The notes under the pieces are model-generated. The model saw nothing but the letters and a program-made list of their open reading frames with translations. It had not been told where the DNA came from and did not search any database. The position numbers were made by a program, and so were the translations under genes. Source: Leptospira sanjuanensis (GTDB taxonomy: Bacteria > Spirochaetota > Leptospiria > Leptospirales > Leptospiraceae). Taken from it: a stretch of DNA of 64,000 nt. The first letter of the stretch is position 1. Each line of letters starts with the position of its first letter. The stretch spans positions 22,953 to 86,952 of the forward strand of contig NZ_JAIZBH010000003.1 of assembly GCF_022267375.1 (NCBI RefSeq), read 5' to 3'. Of this stretch, positions 8,855-17,142 are shown in pieces.

Positions 8855-10687
8855 TTACTCGCCCTTGCCGACGCCCCTGACGACGTCTAATTGCAAGAGG
8901 AAGAACATGAAATTGATCGGCGTAACGATCAGCCCATTTGGAAAAACGAAATAGAGAACGTCACCATCCCGACGAATATCAAAATTTTCGTCGAACGCGT
9001 CCTCGCCTGTATAAATGTTACGTGTAAGCCAACCAAATTGAGTGATATACACGTTCCGGAATCGTTGCGTAACTGCTGTTCGTATATCTGCGTCGGTGAG
9101 ATTGGTTCCAAGTGCGTTCGGATCGGTTGGAACTTCTCCTGTGAAAGTTACGTTTAACCACTCCCGAAAATCTTTAACCAGTGCAAGAGCAGTGCAAACA
9201 GTTGAGGCTTGGTTTTTGATAAGGTTTTGCGCTTGGTACGAAGTAAGTGCGAACTCGATCTTAAACGGTCCATTATTCGGTTTACGAGTGACTACAAGCC
9301 CACCCGCGCGTAAAACTTTCTTGATTTGAGTTTTTGAAAGAATCTCCGGAGCATCGACAATATTCAGATCTTTGTAAGTCGCGGTTTCACGAACGTTACC
9401 GGATGCTTTGATTGCGTTATGAAGAACCGCAAGCATCCACCCCGGATATGTTTTTAAAGTTACACGGTCAGCCTGGTAACGGGTTACAGGAGAAAGCCCG
9501 AGAACCATGTATTCGGAGTTCGTGGTCTTTATATCGTCGATTCTTTGATCGATCGTTTTAGAAGAGTCAAGACCGGCACCGCCGAATCTTTCGTCTGAAC
9601 CTTCCGGAGAATTTCCGACCGCGAGTTTGTCCGCGAGATACAACCGAACCGTTTCGAGAGACGTACAAACGTTTACATAGAACCCTTTGGCGACCTCGGT
9701 TTCAAAAACCGTATCGATCGCGTTTAGATAGTCTTGTGCAGTGGAGACCCCGGTCGTTCCACCTGTGAGATATGTAAATGAAAGAGTGTCCGAAAGAGGT
9801 TTTCTTTCGGGGGTTGAAACAATTTCTGCGAGTCCGTTCGTAAGAAAAAAAGTTTCCTGCCAGTAAAGAAGAGATCTTAAAACGACAGGAGCCGACTTAA
9901 CATCTTGGTTTTCGTTTTCTGCAATGTAATCAAGGGAAGAAGTTTTTCGATCGGGTTGTGAAAGTAAAGTCGCAGAATATCCGGGTTTCGAATTGATAAA
10001 ACCGACGAGTTCTAAAAGAGTCGGATAATCTTTAACCGGAACTACAAGATCACCACTTCCATCGGTGGCCGCACTCCCCGAAAGAATAATTCGAATCTCA
10101 TTTCCATTTACGGAAAGAGTCGCGTTCGAAGCATTTCCCGTGTATTGAATTCGAACTTCGTTAGCTTCTATGGGTGCGGAGTTTACAATCCCATCTTTGT
10201 CACCTACTTGGATAACGGTTCCGCCGTTAGTTATTCGAAACCTGATTTGATTTCCCCGCGGACCGGGAATACTAGCCTTTAAGACATTCTGAATTCCTGA
10301 TATAGCAGTTGGAGCGTTTGCGTTTGCCGTGACGTTCTTCGAAATATTCAGCGCGCGAATGAGTTGAGGACCGTTCGCGAATCTTGTATCTTTGGAAGGA
10401 GAAAACGCGTTTATTACCGCGTCTGCCAAGTCACCGGAAACAAAGACCGATCTTACTTCGTCTGGTCCACTGAATTCTTGAAATCTTTTTGTAATCGGAA
10501 GGTTTGAATCGTTTGAATCAAACCCGTTGTCGGCCGGACCGATTAAAATGAGCGTTGTGAAGTCCGGAGATATTCCGGTGGATTCCGGTTTAGTGCGAAA
10601 GGCACCCCTCGCACCCGGTTGAATGTATCCTCTCCCTAAAAACTCAGCTTCTCTTACGCCCAAACACAACCTCCCAAACCTGCTCAA
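8855..10687 (-). CDS. Tail sheath protein
   Basis: 610 residues. It opens with YIQPGARGAFRTKPE and DFTTLILIGPADNG, the typical sheath N-terminus, then FQEFSGPDEVRSVF. The C-terminal domain has the ...FRNVYITQFGWLTRNIYTG..., then FPNGLIVTPINFMFFLLQLDVVRG pattern of contractile sheaths. The sheath contracts on infection to drive the tube through the envelope. The start overlaps the small preceding gene by 44 bp. Longer than minimal sheaths (about 400-480 aa) because of an inserted middle domain. Confidence 0.9.
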   Translation of the reverse strand: MSRFGRLCLGVREAEFLGRGYIQPGARGAFRTKPESTGISPDFTTLILIGPADNGFDSNDSNLPITKRFQEFSGPDEVRSVFVSGDLADAVINAFSPSKDTRFANGPQLIRALNISKNVTANANAPTAISGIQNVLKASIPGPRGNQIRFRITNGGTVIQVGDKDGIVNSAPIEANEVRIQYTGNASNATLSVNGNEIRIILSGSAATDGSGDLVVPVKDYPTLLELVGFINSKPGYSATLLSQPDRKTSSLDYIAENENQDVKSAPVVLRSLLYWQETFFLTNGLAEIVSTPERKPLSDTLSFTYLTGGTTGVSTAQDYLNAIDTVFETEVAKGFYVNVCTSLETVRLYLADKLAVGNSPEGSDERFGGAGLDSSKTIDQRIDDIKTTNSEYMVLGLSPVTRYQADRVTLKTYPGWMLAVLHNAIKASGNVRETATYKDLNIVDAPEILSKTQIKKVLRAGGLVVTRKPNNGPFKIEFALTSYQAQNLIKNQASTVCTALALVKDFREWLNVTFTGEVPTDPNALGTNLTDADIRTAVTQRFRNVYITQFGWLTRNIYTGEDAFDENFDIRRDGDVLYFVFPNGLIVTPINFMFFLLQLDVVRGVGKGE

Positions 10688-10892
10688 AGGAGCGGTTAGG
10701 AATTGCGTTTAGTTCACGGTAAAAGAATGAGCGAAACCGGTCTGAGATCGGTTTGCCGAGTTCTGATTCTTTTTTCAAAAGAAATTCTTCTGGAGTTTCT
10801 TTTCTTAAAAGGTTTTGAGGAGGTTTCTCCTTTCCTTTAAGGTTTAGTTCTTGATCCAAGTGACAAGTCCTTGAACCCAAAATTATTTTCAA
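10644..10892 (-). CDS. Small hypothetical phage protein (about 82 aa)
   Basis: Fills the otherwise empty 150 bp between the sheath and the 265-aa gene, overlapping both. The sequence KETPEEFLLKKESELGKPI and SFEQVWEVVFGRKRS reads like genuine coding. The ATG at 10892 overlaps the upstream gene by 56 bp; a TTG near 10858 is an alternative start. No family recognised; position suggests a tail-completion or tail-terminator accessory. Confidence 0.5.
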   Translation of the reverse strand: MKIILGSRTCHLDQELNLKGKEKPPQNLLRKETPEEFLLKKESELGKPISDRFRSFFYRELNAIPNRSFEQVWEVVFGRKRS

Positions 10893-11634
10893 ATCGGGTT
10901 CTGCTGTTTCGCAAACTTACATCGAATTTCACTTTATCGGGAAAAAGAAAGGCCGGTTTTGTTCTAAAGATCGATTTTGTCTGAACGATTCTTACCCGAA
11001 TTTCAAAACCCCAGAAAGGCTCGGCGAAATCGGTGGTTGTTAAATTTGGCTCAGTATCTTCCGGAAGAAATACGGACGTTCCGGGATAAAGGATCGGAAG
11101 ATCGTTTGCAAGCAGTAGAGTTGTTGCAAGGGAGGAGTCGTAAAGGAACTGATTTATTTTTCTTCCTGCGTTTCCGGTTACAAATCCGGTTATGATTACG
11201 TCAGATTCGCAATTGAATTGAAGTTGTTGGATTTGTTTTTGTCTTGAGAATGAATCAAGAAAGGCTTTCGAAGAAAGTCTTTTTGAATCCGGAAGTTCCG
11301 CGATTTTCTCCAAATGCTGTATAAACGTTTCAGAATTTTTGAAGTGATGTTCATTCAGACCTAAGAATTGAGTGTGTTTTTCGGTCGCGCACTCGACACC
11401 AATTTTAGGAAATTTGGTATTCGGACCTTTAGACGAAACTCCTTCTTGATAAAGCGGGTGTCCGTGTGAGATCGGAACGTTTAAGTTTCTTTCTTCGATT
11501 CCGGTTAAAGGAAGGTAATTCCTAAAATACTCGACCACTACGTCTTCCGGTGGAGCTGGATAAGTGAAAAGAATCGCTCCATTATCGCGTCCGTCTTGAC
11601 GTCTTTGTTCCTCTTCACGAATTGAAATGTCCAT
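10837..11634 (-). CDS. Hypothetical virion protein (265 aa), neck/tail region
   Basis: No clear family. It contains FWGFEIRVRIVQTKSIF and a possible structural segment DDLPILYPGTSVFLPED, beta-rich like neck or tail-terminator proteins. The N-terminus MDISIREEEQRRQDGRDNG is charged. It lies between the capsid-side neck gene (12750-13493) and the sheath, where tail terminators are usually encoded. It diverges from the lipoprotein gene (ATG 11726) with a 91-bp gap. Confidence 0.5.
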   Translation of the reverse strand: MDISIREEEQRRQDGRDNGAILFTYPAPPEDVVVEYFRNYLPLTGIEERNLNVPISHGHPLYQEGVSSKGPNTKFPKIGVECATEKHTQFLGLNEHHFKNSETFIQHLEKIAELPDSKRLSSKAFLDSFSRQKQIQQLQFNCESDVIITGFVTGNAGRKINQFLYDSSLATTLLLANDLPILYPGTSVFLPEDTEPNLTTTDFAEPFWGFEIRVRIVQTKSIFRTKPAFLFPDKVKFDVSLRNSRTRFENNFGFKDLSLGSRTKP

Positions 11635-11725
11635 TGAAAACAGACACTTTCAAATATTTAGAAATCGGAAAAGAGGGAAGTTTAGTGAATTGCCAAAATG
11701 GACATTATCTCATTTTATTATCTAT

Positions 11726-12739
11726 ATGAAATTTAAAATTTTTCTCAAGTTCACGAGTTTACTCATTTCCATTTTCCTTATCATTGAATGTAAACATCCT
11801 ACCACCGAAATGAACCGTGGAATCATTATCGATATAAATGGGATTTCGTTATTAGAAGAACCGAATAGAGACTCAAAGGAAATAAGAAAAATCCTAATTG
11901 GGAATTATGTTAAAATTTTGGAAGAACAACCAAAAGAGTCTCGCGAATCTTGGATAAAAATTGAGAAAGATTCACAGATTGGTTGGATTTTGGTAAATCC
12001 TTATAATTTTAAAAAAACAAAATCTTTATTGAACGACCTATTCGTTTCTAATTTAGAGGGAGCTAATATTTTTGAATCTCCATTTCATAAATCGAAAGTG
12101 ATTGGAGTTCTTCCCTACGGGAAAAAAATTACCTTTGATGCAGAAGGATTTCAATCTGAACGAGATGGATATTTTTATAATCATGTAAAAGTCGACACCG
12201 TTCAAGGGTTTGTCCAAGAAAATGATTTTACAACAGTTCATTATTCGAAAGAAGAAATTCAAAAAGCCCCTTTCGTCGGAATGACATATTTACACGAGAT
12301 TCCTAACTGCAAAACGGAAATCGGTACACTCATGCAAATCAAAGGAGAGCCATACGAAGATAACTACACCATAGATCAGATTCGTTGTAATCAAAAGCTT
12401 TATATTATTTTCAATGAGACTTTGAGACATGTAACAAACAATCCAGAAAATTACATTTTGAATGTAATAGAAGCACACAAATACCCTATGGGAAACGGAA
12501 AAGGGTTTGCAATCGATCAATTTGGACCCGACGGTATGATCTGTTATGCAAATGAAAGGATTTTACAAGTCTCCTATGTAGACTTAAAGAAGGGCGTTCC
12601 CGAAGATGACAACAAGGGAAATATAATTTATAAAAATGTGATTATAAAATCATGGATTTTTGATAAGAATACGAATTCCCTAATTGAAAAAACTTTTCCT
12701 TCATCTAAGTGTGTAACTTTGAAAGACCCTATAGATTAA
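11726..12739 (+). CDS. SH3-domain lipoprotein (lysogenic-conversion candidate)
   Basis: Start chosen at ATG 11726 because it begins MKFKIFLKFTSLLISIFLIIEC, a lipoprotein signal with a spirochaetal lipobox (IIEC); the upstream ATG at 11627 would put about 33 non-signal residues in front. The mature protein has two bacterial SH3-like modules: one around ...GISLLEEPNRDSKEI...GWILVNPYNF and another around ...NIFESPFHKSKVIGVLPYGK...GFVQENDF. The C-terminal half is unknown. It is on the opposite strand to the late operon and is more A/T-rich than its neighbours, the marks of a moron expressed from the lysogen. Likely anchored to a membrane and cell-wall or surface associated; function unknown. Confidence 0.7.
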   Translation: MKFKIFLKFTSLLISIFLIIECKHPTTEMNRGIIIDINGISLLEEPNRDSKEIRKILIGNYVKILEEQPKESRESWIKIEKDSQIGWILVNPYNFKKTKSLLNDLFVSNLEGANIFESPFHKSKVIGVLPYGKKITFDAEGFQSERDGYFYNHVKVDTVQGFVQENDFTTVHYSKEEIQKAPFVGMTYLHEIPNCKTEIGTLMQIKGEPYEDNYTIDQIRCNQKLYIIFNETLRHVTNNPENYILNVIEAHKYPMGNGKGFAIDQFGPDGMICYANERILQVSYVDLKKGVPEDDNKGNIIYKNVIIKSWIFDKNTNSLIEKTFPSSKCVTLKDPID

Positions 12740-12749
12740 ATAATATTTC

Positions 12750-13493
12750 CTAACGTTTCTTTTTACTAAGTAGTTCCCGAATCAAATCCTTTGTATCAGC
12801 GGCAACCGCGCTTTTGAATTGTTTTGATTTAAAGGCGCGTTCAACGTCTTCTTTGACTCCAGAGAATACTTTTTGAGCCTGAATCACTGGTTGAAAAAAA
12901 TCTCGACTGAAATTGTTTACTACAACGAATTTTACGAATGATCTTTGAACGTTTCCGTTCTTGTATACCTGTTCTCTTGCAAAAACGTTTCCCTTACCGG
13001 TCATTCCGGGATCTCTTCGATACTTGTATTTGTTTCGGGTAACCATTTGACCATGTGCATTTGCTTCTTTGTAAGTTCCGGTCTTTATTAAAACCGAATT
13101 GATTTCGTTGTGTTGCGGAGAAACGGGAGTCCCGTTTTCGTTTTTAAAAATTGGAACGATAACATAAGGACCGTGTGGTCCCATTCTCGCACGACTCCCA
13201 CCGAGTAACGCCGGACGCATATCGTAACGACCTCTTCCATTTTCAATGACTTTCATATAATTGTATTTTCCCTTGTTTGGATGAATGACACGAAAACCAC
13301 CCGGAACTTTTTTTAGAAGAATTCCCCCTCCCCCTCCTGCACGATTCGACATAGCCATTCTACCCCACCACGAAGGTTTTGCCGATAAAACGTTATGAGA
13401 CCAGGAGTCTTTTGCCGCGACCGCGATTCTTTCTATAAGTCCTTGAGTGCGAGGAAACTTTCCCTTTTTGTAAAGTGTTTCGAGTGAAGTCAT
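12750..13493 (-). CDS. Neck / minor virion protein (247 aa)
   Basis: Start taken at ATG 13493 (MTSLETLYKKGKFPRTQG); the longer GTG start at 13514 would lie inside a terminator-like hairpin. Basic protein with a Gly-rich loop (SNRAGGGGGILLKK) and RAFKSKQFKSAVAADTKDLI at the end. It follows the major capsid gene, where head-tail connector or gp10-like neck proteins are encoded. The family is not recognised with confidence. Confidence 0.5.
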   Translation of the reverse strand: MTSLETLYKKGKFPRTQGLIERIAVAAKDSWSHNVLSAKPSWWGRMAMSNRAGGGGGILLKKVPGGFRVIHPNKGKYNYMKVIENGRGRYDMRPALLGGSRARMGPHGPYVIVPIFKNENGTPVSPQHNEINSVLIKTGTYKEANAHGQMVTRNKYKYRRDPGMTGKGNVFAREQVYKNGNVQRSFVKFVVVNNFSRDFFQPVIQAQKVFSGVKEDVERAFKSKQFKSAVAADTKDLIRELLSKKKR

Positions 13494-13517
13494 AAAAAAA
13501 AGGGGTGTTTCCACCCC
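13494..13517 (-). terminator. Intrinsic terminator after the capsid gene
   Basis: On the minus strand GGGGTG (13517-13512), a GAAA tetraloop, CACCCC (13507-13502) and then eight T residues (13501-13494). It lies between the major capsid stop (13543) and ATG 13493, with the T-run directly abutting that ATG. It probably terminates much capsid mRNA and lets a fraction read through to the neck and tail genes. Confidence 0.8.
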
Positions 13518-13542
13518 AAGAGTTAGTTTTTTCGATTTTTAT

Positions 13543-14994
13543 TTAGAGTCTTACAGGAACGTTTGTGAATAGCCTGAATTTTTCCGGTGCCAAGATTTGA
13601 AGGACATTGTATGCCTCGACAATCCCATACCTCGCGCGGAAATTTCCTCCCGCTCCATACGGAAAAAGTGTTTTGGTATACGGAAGCAGTTCGGAAAGGA
13701 CGAGGGTTCTTGTCGAATCGCTGGAAGATTTCGAATTGAAATCACCCATAATCATAATAGTCGTACCGGGAAGAGTCTCGTTAAGATCCTGAATGATTGT
13801 TGTCGCACCGAGAAGGTTTCGGCTAACTTCGGTCATATACAGAATTAAGTTTGAATCAGGTGCGGTTTCGCGAAAGATCACATAGCGCGTTTCGGGAACT
13901 CCACCGTTTCCCGGTGTGATTGTAAGTTCTGCCGCCCCTAGATTCGGAATAGAAACGTTTACTTCGTTACATGCAGAAGAATAGTGTCTAAGAGTTCCGG
14001 CACACACTCTGTATTTGTAATCACCGACATAACTTCCCGTAAAAAGGGAACCAGGAACATTATTGACTGGATCGATCGTTAAAATGGGAGTTGGAGGAGC
14101 TTCGGTATCGCTTGTCGCGCCCTCGACCCAATCCCCTGCTTGGTTTCTTCGCATAGGAACGCCCCACTCGTGGCGATCCATCCAAATATCGTCATCAAAA
14201 GCGATTATATTATCTTTGGAATTGGAGTCTGCGATTCCATAGACGATGTTTGACATCGTTGTTTGGTTAGGTGAATGGCTGGAGTTTTGTAAAACAACAC
14301 CGCTTCCTAACCGGTCGAAATTCTGATCGTACAACGCCTTGGTCGCCGGGTGCATTTTTGCGTAATTGACCTGACCGAATGCTTTCGTTCTAATTTTTGA
14401 AGAGTAATATTTGATTTGATCGATTGAAGGTAGAGAACCACGGCAATCGTGAAAATACTCTTTACCGAGTGCAGAAACTTGGGTCGCAAATCCGTCTTGT
14501 TCGTTTTGGTTTAGTTTTTTCTTTCCAAACCAAATTTTACGCATTTGATTTTCCATAGAACGGCGAAGAGCGGAATTCGATTGGATCAATTCCGGATCTT
14601 GCGAATTCGTGACCGTATCCACGACTTTGTTAAAAGAAAATCCTTCCGCGCTGTAGCTCACTTCGTTGTAAAGACGTTCGAGTTGTGCATCACGAAAAGT
14701 CGGTTCGTCGGATTGACCGATATTAGATGTATGATACCACGCACCACCGTGACTTTTATACCGGTTGTATTCAGCAAGTGTTTGAGTGATCGAGCGTCTT
14801 GGTACTTCTTTTAGAAACTTGAAATCTTTATCTGTAGAAACAAGAGCAACCTCAACTTTGTCAAGTAGCTGCATGGAGAGGGTCGCACCAGAAGAATTGA
14901 AGTCGATGAAAGGGCTTGCTCCGTTATTAGCGGTGTTTGCCTGAAAACTTTTTTGAATTTCAATGAGTTGGTCGAGTGAATAAGGTCCAAGCAT
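13543..14994 (-). CDS. Major capsid protein with Ig-like insertion
   Basis: 483 residues. It follows prohead protease and scaffold genes and precedes the neck, the standard capsid position. The N-terminal two-thirds (LSMQLLDKVEVALVSTDKDF..., PTFRDAQLERLYNEVSYSAEGF) fits an HK97-fold capsid with an N-arm. The segment about residues 290-410 (TPILTIDPVNNVPG...YKYRVCAGTLRHYSSACNEV..., then TRYVIFRETAPD) looks like a fibronectin/Ig-type decoration domain. The C-terminus returns to capsid sequence (...GNFRARYGIVEAYNVLQILAPEKF). Expected at 415 copies or more per T=7 head if typical. Confidence 0.75.
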   Translation of the reverse strand: MLGPYSLDQLIEIQKSFQANTANNGASPFIDFNSSGATLSMQLLDKVEVALVSTDKDFKFLKEVPRRSITQTLAEYNRYKSHGGAWYHTSNIGQSDEPTFRDAQLERLYNEVSYSAEGFSFNKVVDTVTNSQDPELIQSNSALRRSMENQMRKIWFGKKKLNQNEQDGFATQVSALGKEYFHDCRGSLPSIDQIKYYSSKIRTKAFGQVNYAKMHPATKALYDQNFDRLGSGVVLQNSSHSPNQTTMSNIVYGIADSNSKDNIIAFDDDIWMDRHEWGVPMRRNQAGDWVEGATSDTEAPPTPILTIDPVNNVPGSLFTGSYVGDYKYRVCAGTLRHYSSACNEVNVSIPNLGAAELTITPGNGGVPETRYVIFRETAPDSNLILYMTEVSRNLLGATTIIQDLNETLPGTTIMIMGDFNSKSSSDSTRTLVLSELLPYTKTLFPYGAGGNFRARYGIVEAYNVLQILAPEKFRLFTNVPVRL

Positions 14995-15758
14995 TATTTC
15001 AATACCTCTCTTTGTTCATTTACAAACTTGGAAGCGCGTTCCGACAGGCTGTACGTGGATTGAAAGTATGCCATGTCTTCTAACTGGCATTTTCCTTGTT
15101 CCATTCCTTTGATGATTAAATCCCCGACTTTGTCCCTGTCTTGGGGAGCTACCTGACTGGTGCCTGATTGAACTGGATTTGATTTTTGAACCTGGGTCGT
15201 TACAGGTGTTTTTTCGGTTCCCGGTTTTAATGCGAGTTGTCCAAGTTCGGACTTTAGAGTTTGGAAATCTTTTTTGATTTTTGCCGTATCTTCGGCTCTG
15301 TCTAAAAGATGCTCGATCGCTGCGGCAAGTGTCTCTTGACCTGCTTTTAGGATTTCTAATGTGGATTGAATTTCAGAAATCGTTTTTGATTTCTCGATCT
15401 CTTTCTCTTCCTCTTTTTTGGCTTTTTCTTTTTTCTTTTTTTCCTCTTCTTCTTTCTCTTCTTCATTTTCAGCCGATCCGAATTCCGATTTAGATACATC
15501 CGTATTGGATGTATCTTCGAAATACGCATCGATTACATCGTTTGCGAAGGTTTTCGCATCTTCCTCCCCTACTCCTTGAGCCATTGCCCAATCTTTAACG
15601 TTTTCCGATTCCGGTTTTACGGCTCCCTGATCGAGAAGGGTCGTAACCTTGGATGCAAGATTTTGAAGATCGGGAGAATCTACACTTGCCCCACTTGATT
15701 TTTGAATGTGATTGTTTTTTATGCGTTCCGTCAAACGTGCGATAGCGTCCGTGAGCAT
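14994..15758 (-). CDS. Capsid scaffold protein
   Basis: 254 residues, very charged, with a long Glu/Lys run (about residues 96-125) predicted to form a coiled coil. An amphipathic helix region (TISEIQSTLEILKAGQETLA) follows and a basic C-terminus. Lies between protease and capsid, overlapping the protease by 28 bp and meeting the capsid start. These are hallmarks of scaffolds that direct prohead assembly and are then removed. Family assignment is by composition and synteny. Confidence 0.7.
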   Translation of the reverse strand: MLTDAIARLTERIKNNHIQKSSGASVDSPDLQNLASKVTTLLDQGAVKPESENVKDWAMAQGVGEEDAKTFANDVIDAYFEDTSNTDVSKSEFGSAENEEEKEEEEKKKKEKAKKEEEKEIEKSKTISEIQSTLEILKAGQETLAAAIEHLLDRAEDTAKIKKDFQTLKSELGQLALKPGTEKTPVTTQVQKSNPVQSGTSQVAPQDRDKVGDLIIKGMEQGKCQLEDMAYFQSTYSLSERASKFVNEQREVLK

Positions 15759-16675
15759 TCTGTATCCTCGTTTAATTTTAAAAAGAGGAGGTCGGACAAA
15801 GACTCAAGATCATCGCCTTCGATATAATATTCGTTAGCGAGGATACTTTTAACCCAGGAAGACCTTAACTCTTGTTCTAAGTTTTTAATACGATTTTCAA
15901 AATCGGAAAAGATTAGATTGATATAACGATCGTGAATTGCCGGGTCGGATTGAATGAGTTTGGTTAAAAAGGCAATCGTCCTTTCAATTTTAACGAAACG
16001 ATCAAATTCAGGTTCTTCAAGGATCTCAAGATCCGATTGCATACTACTCGACATACTTTTTTCAATGTCTTTTAAAAAAACCGCACCCTTTAGAAGTTGC
16101 ACCGAAGTGTCGGGATTGATCACTTCGGCGAGAGGAGCGATCGCACATTTTTTAAGGAAAAGTTTTCGAATCGTTTTTCCGTTAAAGTCCTGTGGACGCG
16201 CTCGACCGGACACAGACGCACCCCAACCGTTAAAACCGGCTTGGAGTCCTTTTCTGATTTCTTCCGCGAATTTGTTTCCCGGAAAAAGTCTTCCTTGAAT
16301 ATAAAGTCCCTCGTCTTTGATTCCTAAATGTTGCGGAAAATCGTCGCGTAGTCCTATTTGTTCGGGTGAGCCGATAATTGCTTCGGTTTTTGATTTTTCT
16401 AAATCGACGAGTAATGAACCGGTAAGTTTTCCTTCTCTCTTTAAGGTTGAGATTTCTTTCTCGATATAGTCAGTTAGATGGTTGTAGTCAAAATATCCCT
16501 GTTCGCAAAAATCCTTTCTCATTTCCTGATCCGCATACGCGGATTTAAGAATGGTTTCCCCTTGTCTGTCTTCGCGTTCGGTCGAGGCTTTAACGAGAAT
16601 TTTGATCGCCCCTGTGCGATCTTCGGGGGTAGCTTTTAGGATTTGAAAAGGGTGAAGAAAAACAGTATCGGCCAT
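15731..16675 (-). CDS. Prohead protease
   Basis: 314 residues. The N-terminal domain has KASTEREDRQGETILKSAYA, then ...GYFDYNHLTD and later FNGWGASVSGRARP. This matches the layout of HK97-type prohead serine proteases (U35/S78), in which a His after the first strands and a Ser in a 'SVSG'-like strand form the active site. Likely catalytic residues are the His of YNH and the Ser of ASVSG. The last ~100 residues are an added helical region. First of the protease-scaffold-capsid trio. Confidence 0.8.
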   Translation of the reverse strand: MADTVFLHPFQILKATPEDRTGAIKILVKASTEREDRQGETILKSAYADQEMRKDFCEQGYFDYNHLTDYIEKEISTLKREGKLTGSLLVDLEKSKTEAIIGSPEQIGLRDDFPQHLGIKDEGLYIQGRLFPGNKFAEEIRKGLQAGFNGWGASVSGRARPQDFNGKTIRKLFLKKCAIAPLAEVINPDTSVQLLKGAVFLKDIEKSMSSSMQSDLEILEEPEFDRFVKIERTIAFLTKLIQSDPAIHDRYINLIFSDFENRIKNLEQELRSSWVKSILANEYYIEGDDLESLSDLLFLKLNEDTECSRTLSHV

Positions 16676-16720
16676 ACAAAGCCGTATATTGCAAAACTAC
16701 CTATATCGTTGAGAGCAACG

Positions 16721-16741
16721 GAAGAAAAAAGAAAGGACTGT
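16721..16741 (-). promoter_or_regulatory. Repeated 21-bp element, copy 1
   Basis: A 21-bp element, 20/21 identical to 39468-39488. The minus-strand sense is ACAGTCCTTTCTTTTTTC plus TTC. It lies 46-66 nt upstream of the prohead protease start in an otherwise empty 72-bp gap. Candidate phage promoter or processing site; function inferred from repetition and position. Confidence 0.4.
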
Positions 16742-16747
16742 TAAGGT

Positions 16748-17137
16748 TTAAGCCTCCGAGTAGAGAAGAAATATTGTGAATCTTCCTTTCGTACAAGTAT
16801 TCGGATTCCAGTAGGCACGACCTTGCGTAGTCGATGAGTTTTGTTCAAAGACAGAAGATACAAAAATTCCGGTTTCTAAAAAGTCGATTCCCAAAGAATC
16901 AAACCAACCTGATGGATTTGTCGTATTTCCGATTGTTAAAGAGGGATTTCCGTCGAACGGTACATCGATTTTCAAAAAAACTTCCAATACGATTGAATTG
17001 AGAGGAAGCAAATCGCCCACGTTATACGTTCCAAGCGGACATGAAAAATCAATCTCCGTTTTCGAAATGAAAAGATTCTTAATTCTATTTTCCGACGCGA
17101 TTTCATCGTTAGAAAATGGACCGAAAAAAGTTGACAT
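16748..17137 (-). CDS. Hypothetical virion protein (129 aa)
   Basis: Beta-rich small protein with a strand-rich core (FDGNPSLTIGNTTNPSGWF) and an aromatic end (GRFTIFLLYSEA). No family recognised. It is encoded 6 bp after the methyltransferase polyvalent protein and before the protease, so a head decoration or minor head protein is possible. Confidence 0.55.
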   Translation of the reverse strand: MSTFFGPFSNDEIASENRIKNLFISKTEIDFSCPLGTYNVGDLLPLNSIVLEVFLKIDVPFDGNPSLTIGNTTNPSGWFDSLGIDFLETGIFVSSVFEQNSSTTQGRAYWNPNTCTKGRFTIFLLYSEA

Positions 17138-17142
17138 CTTAC

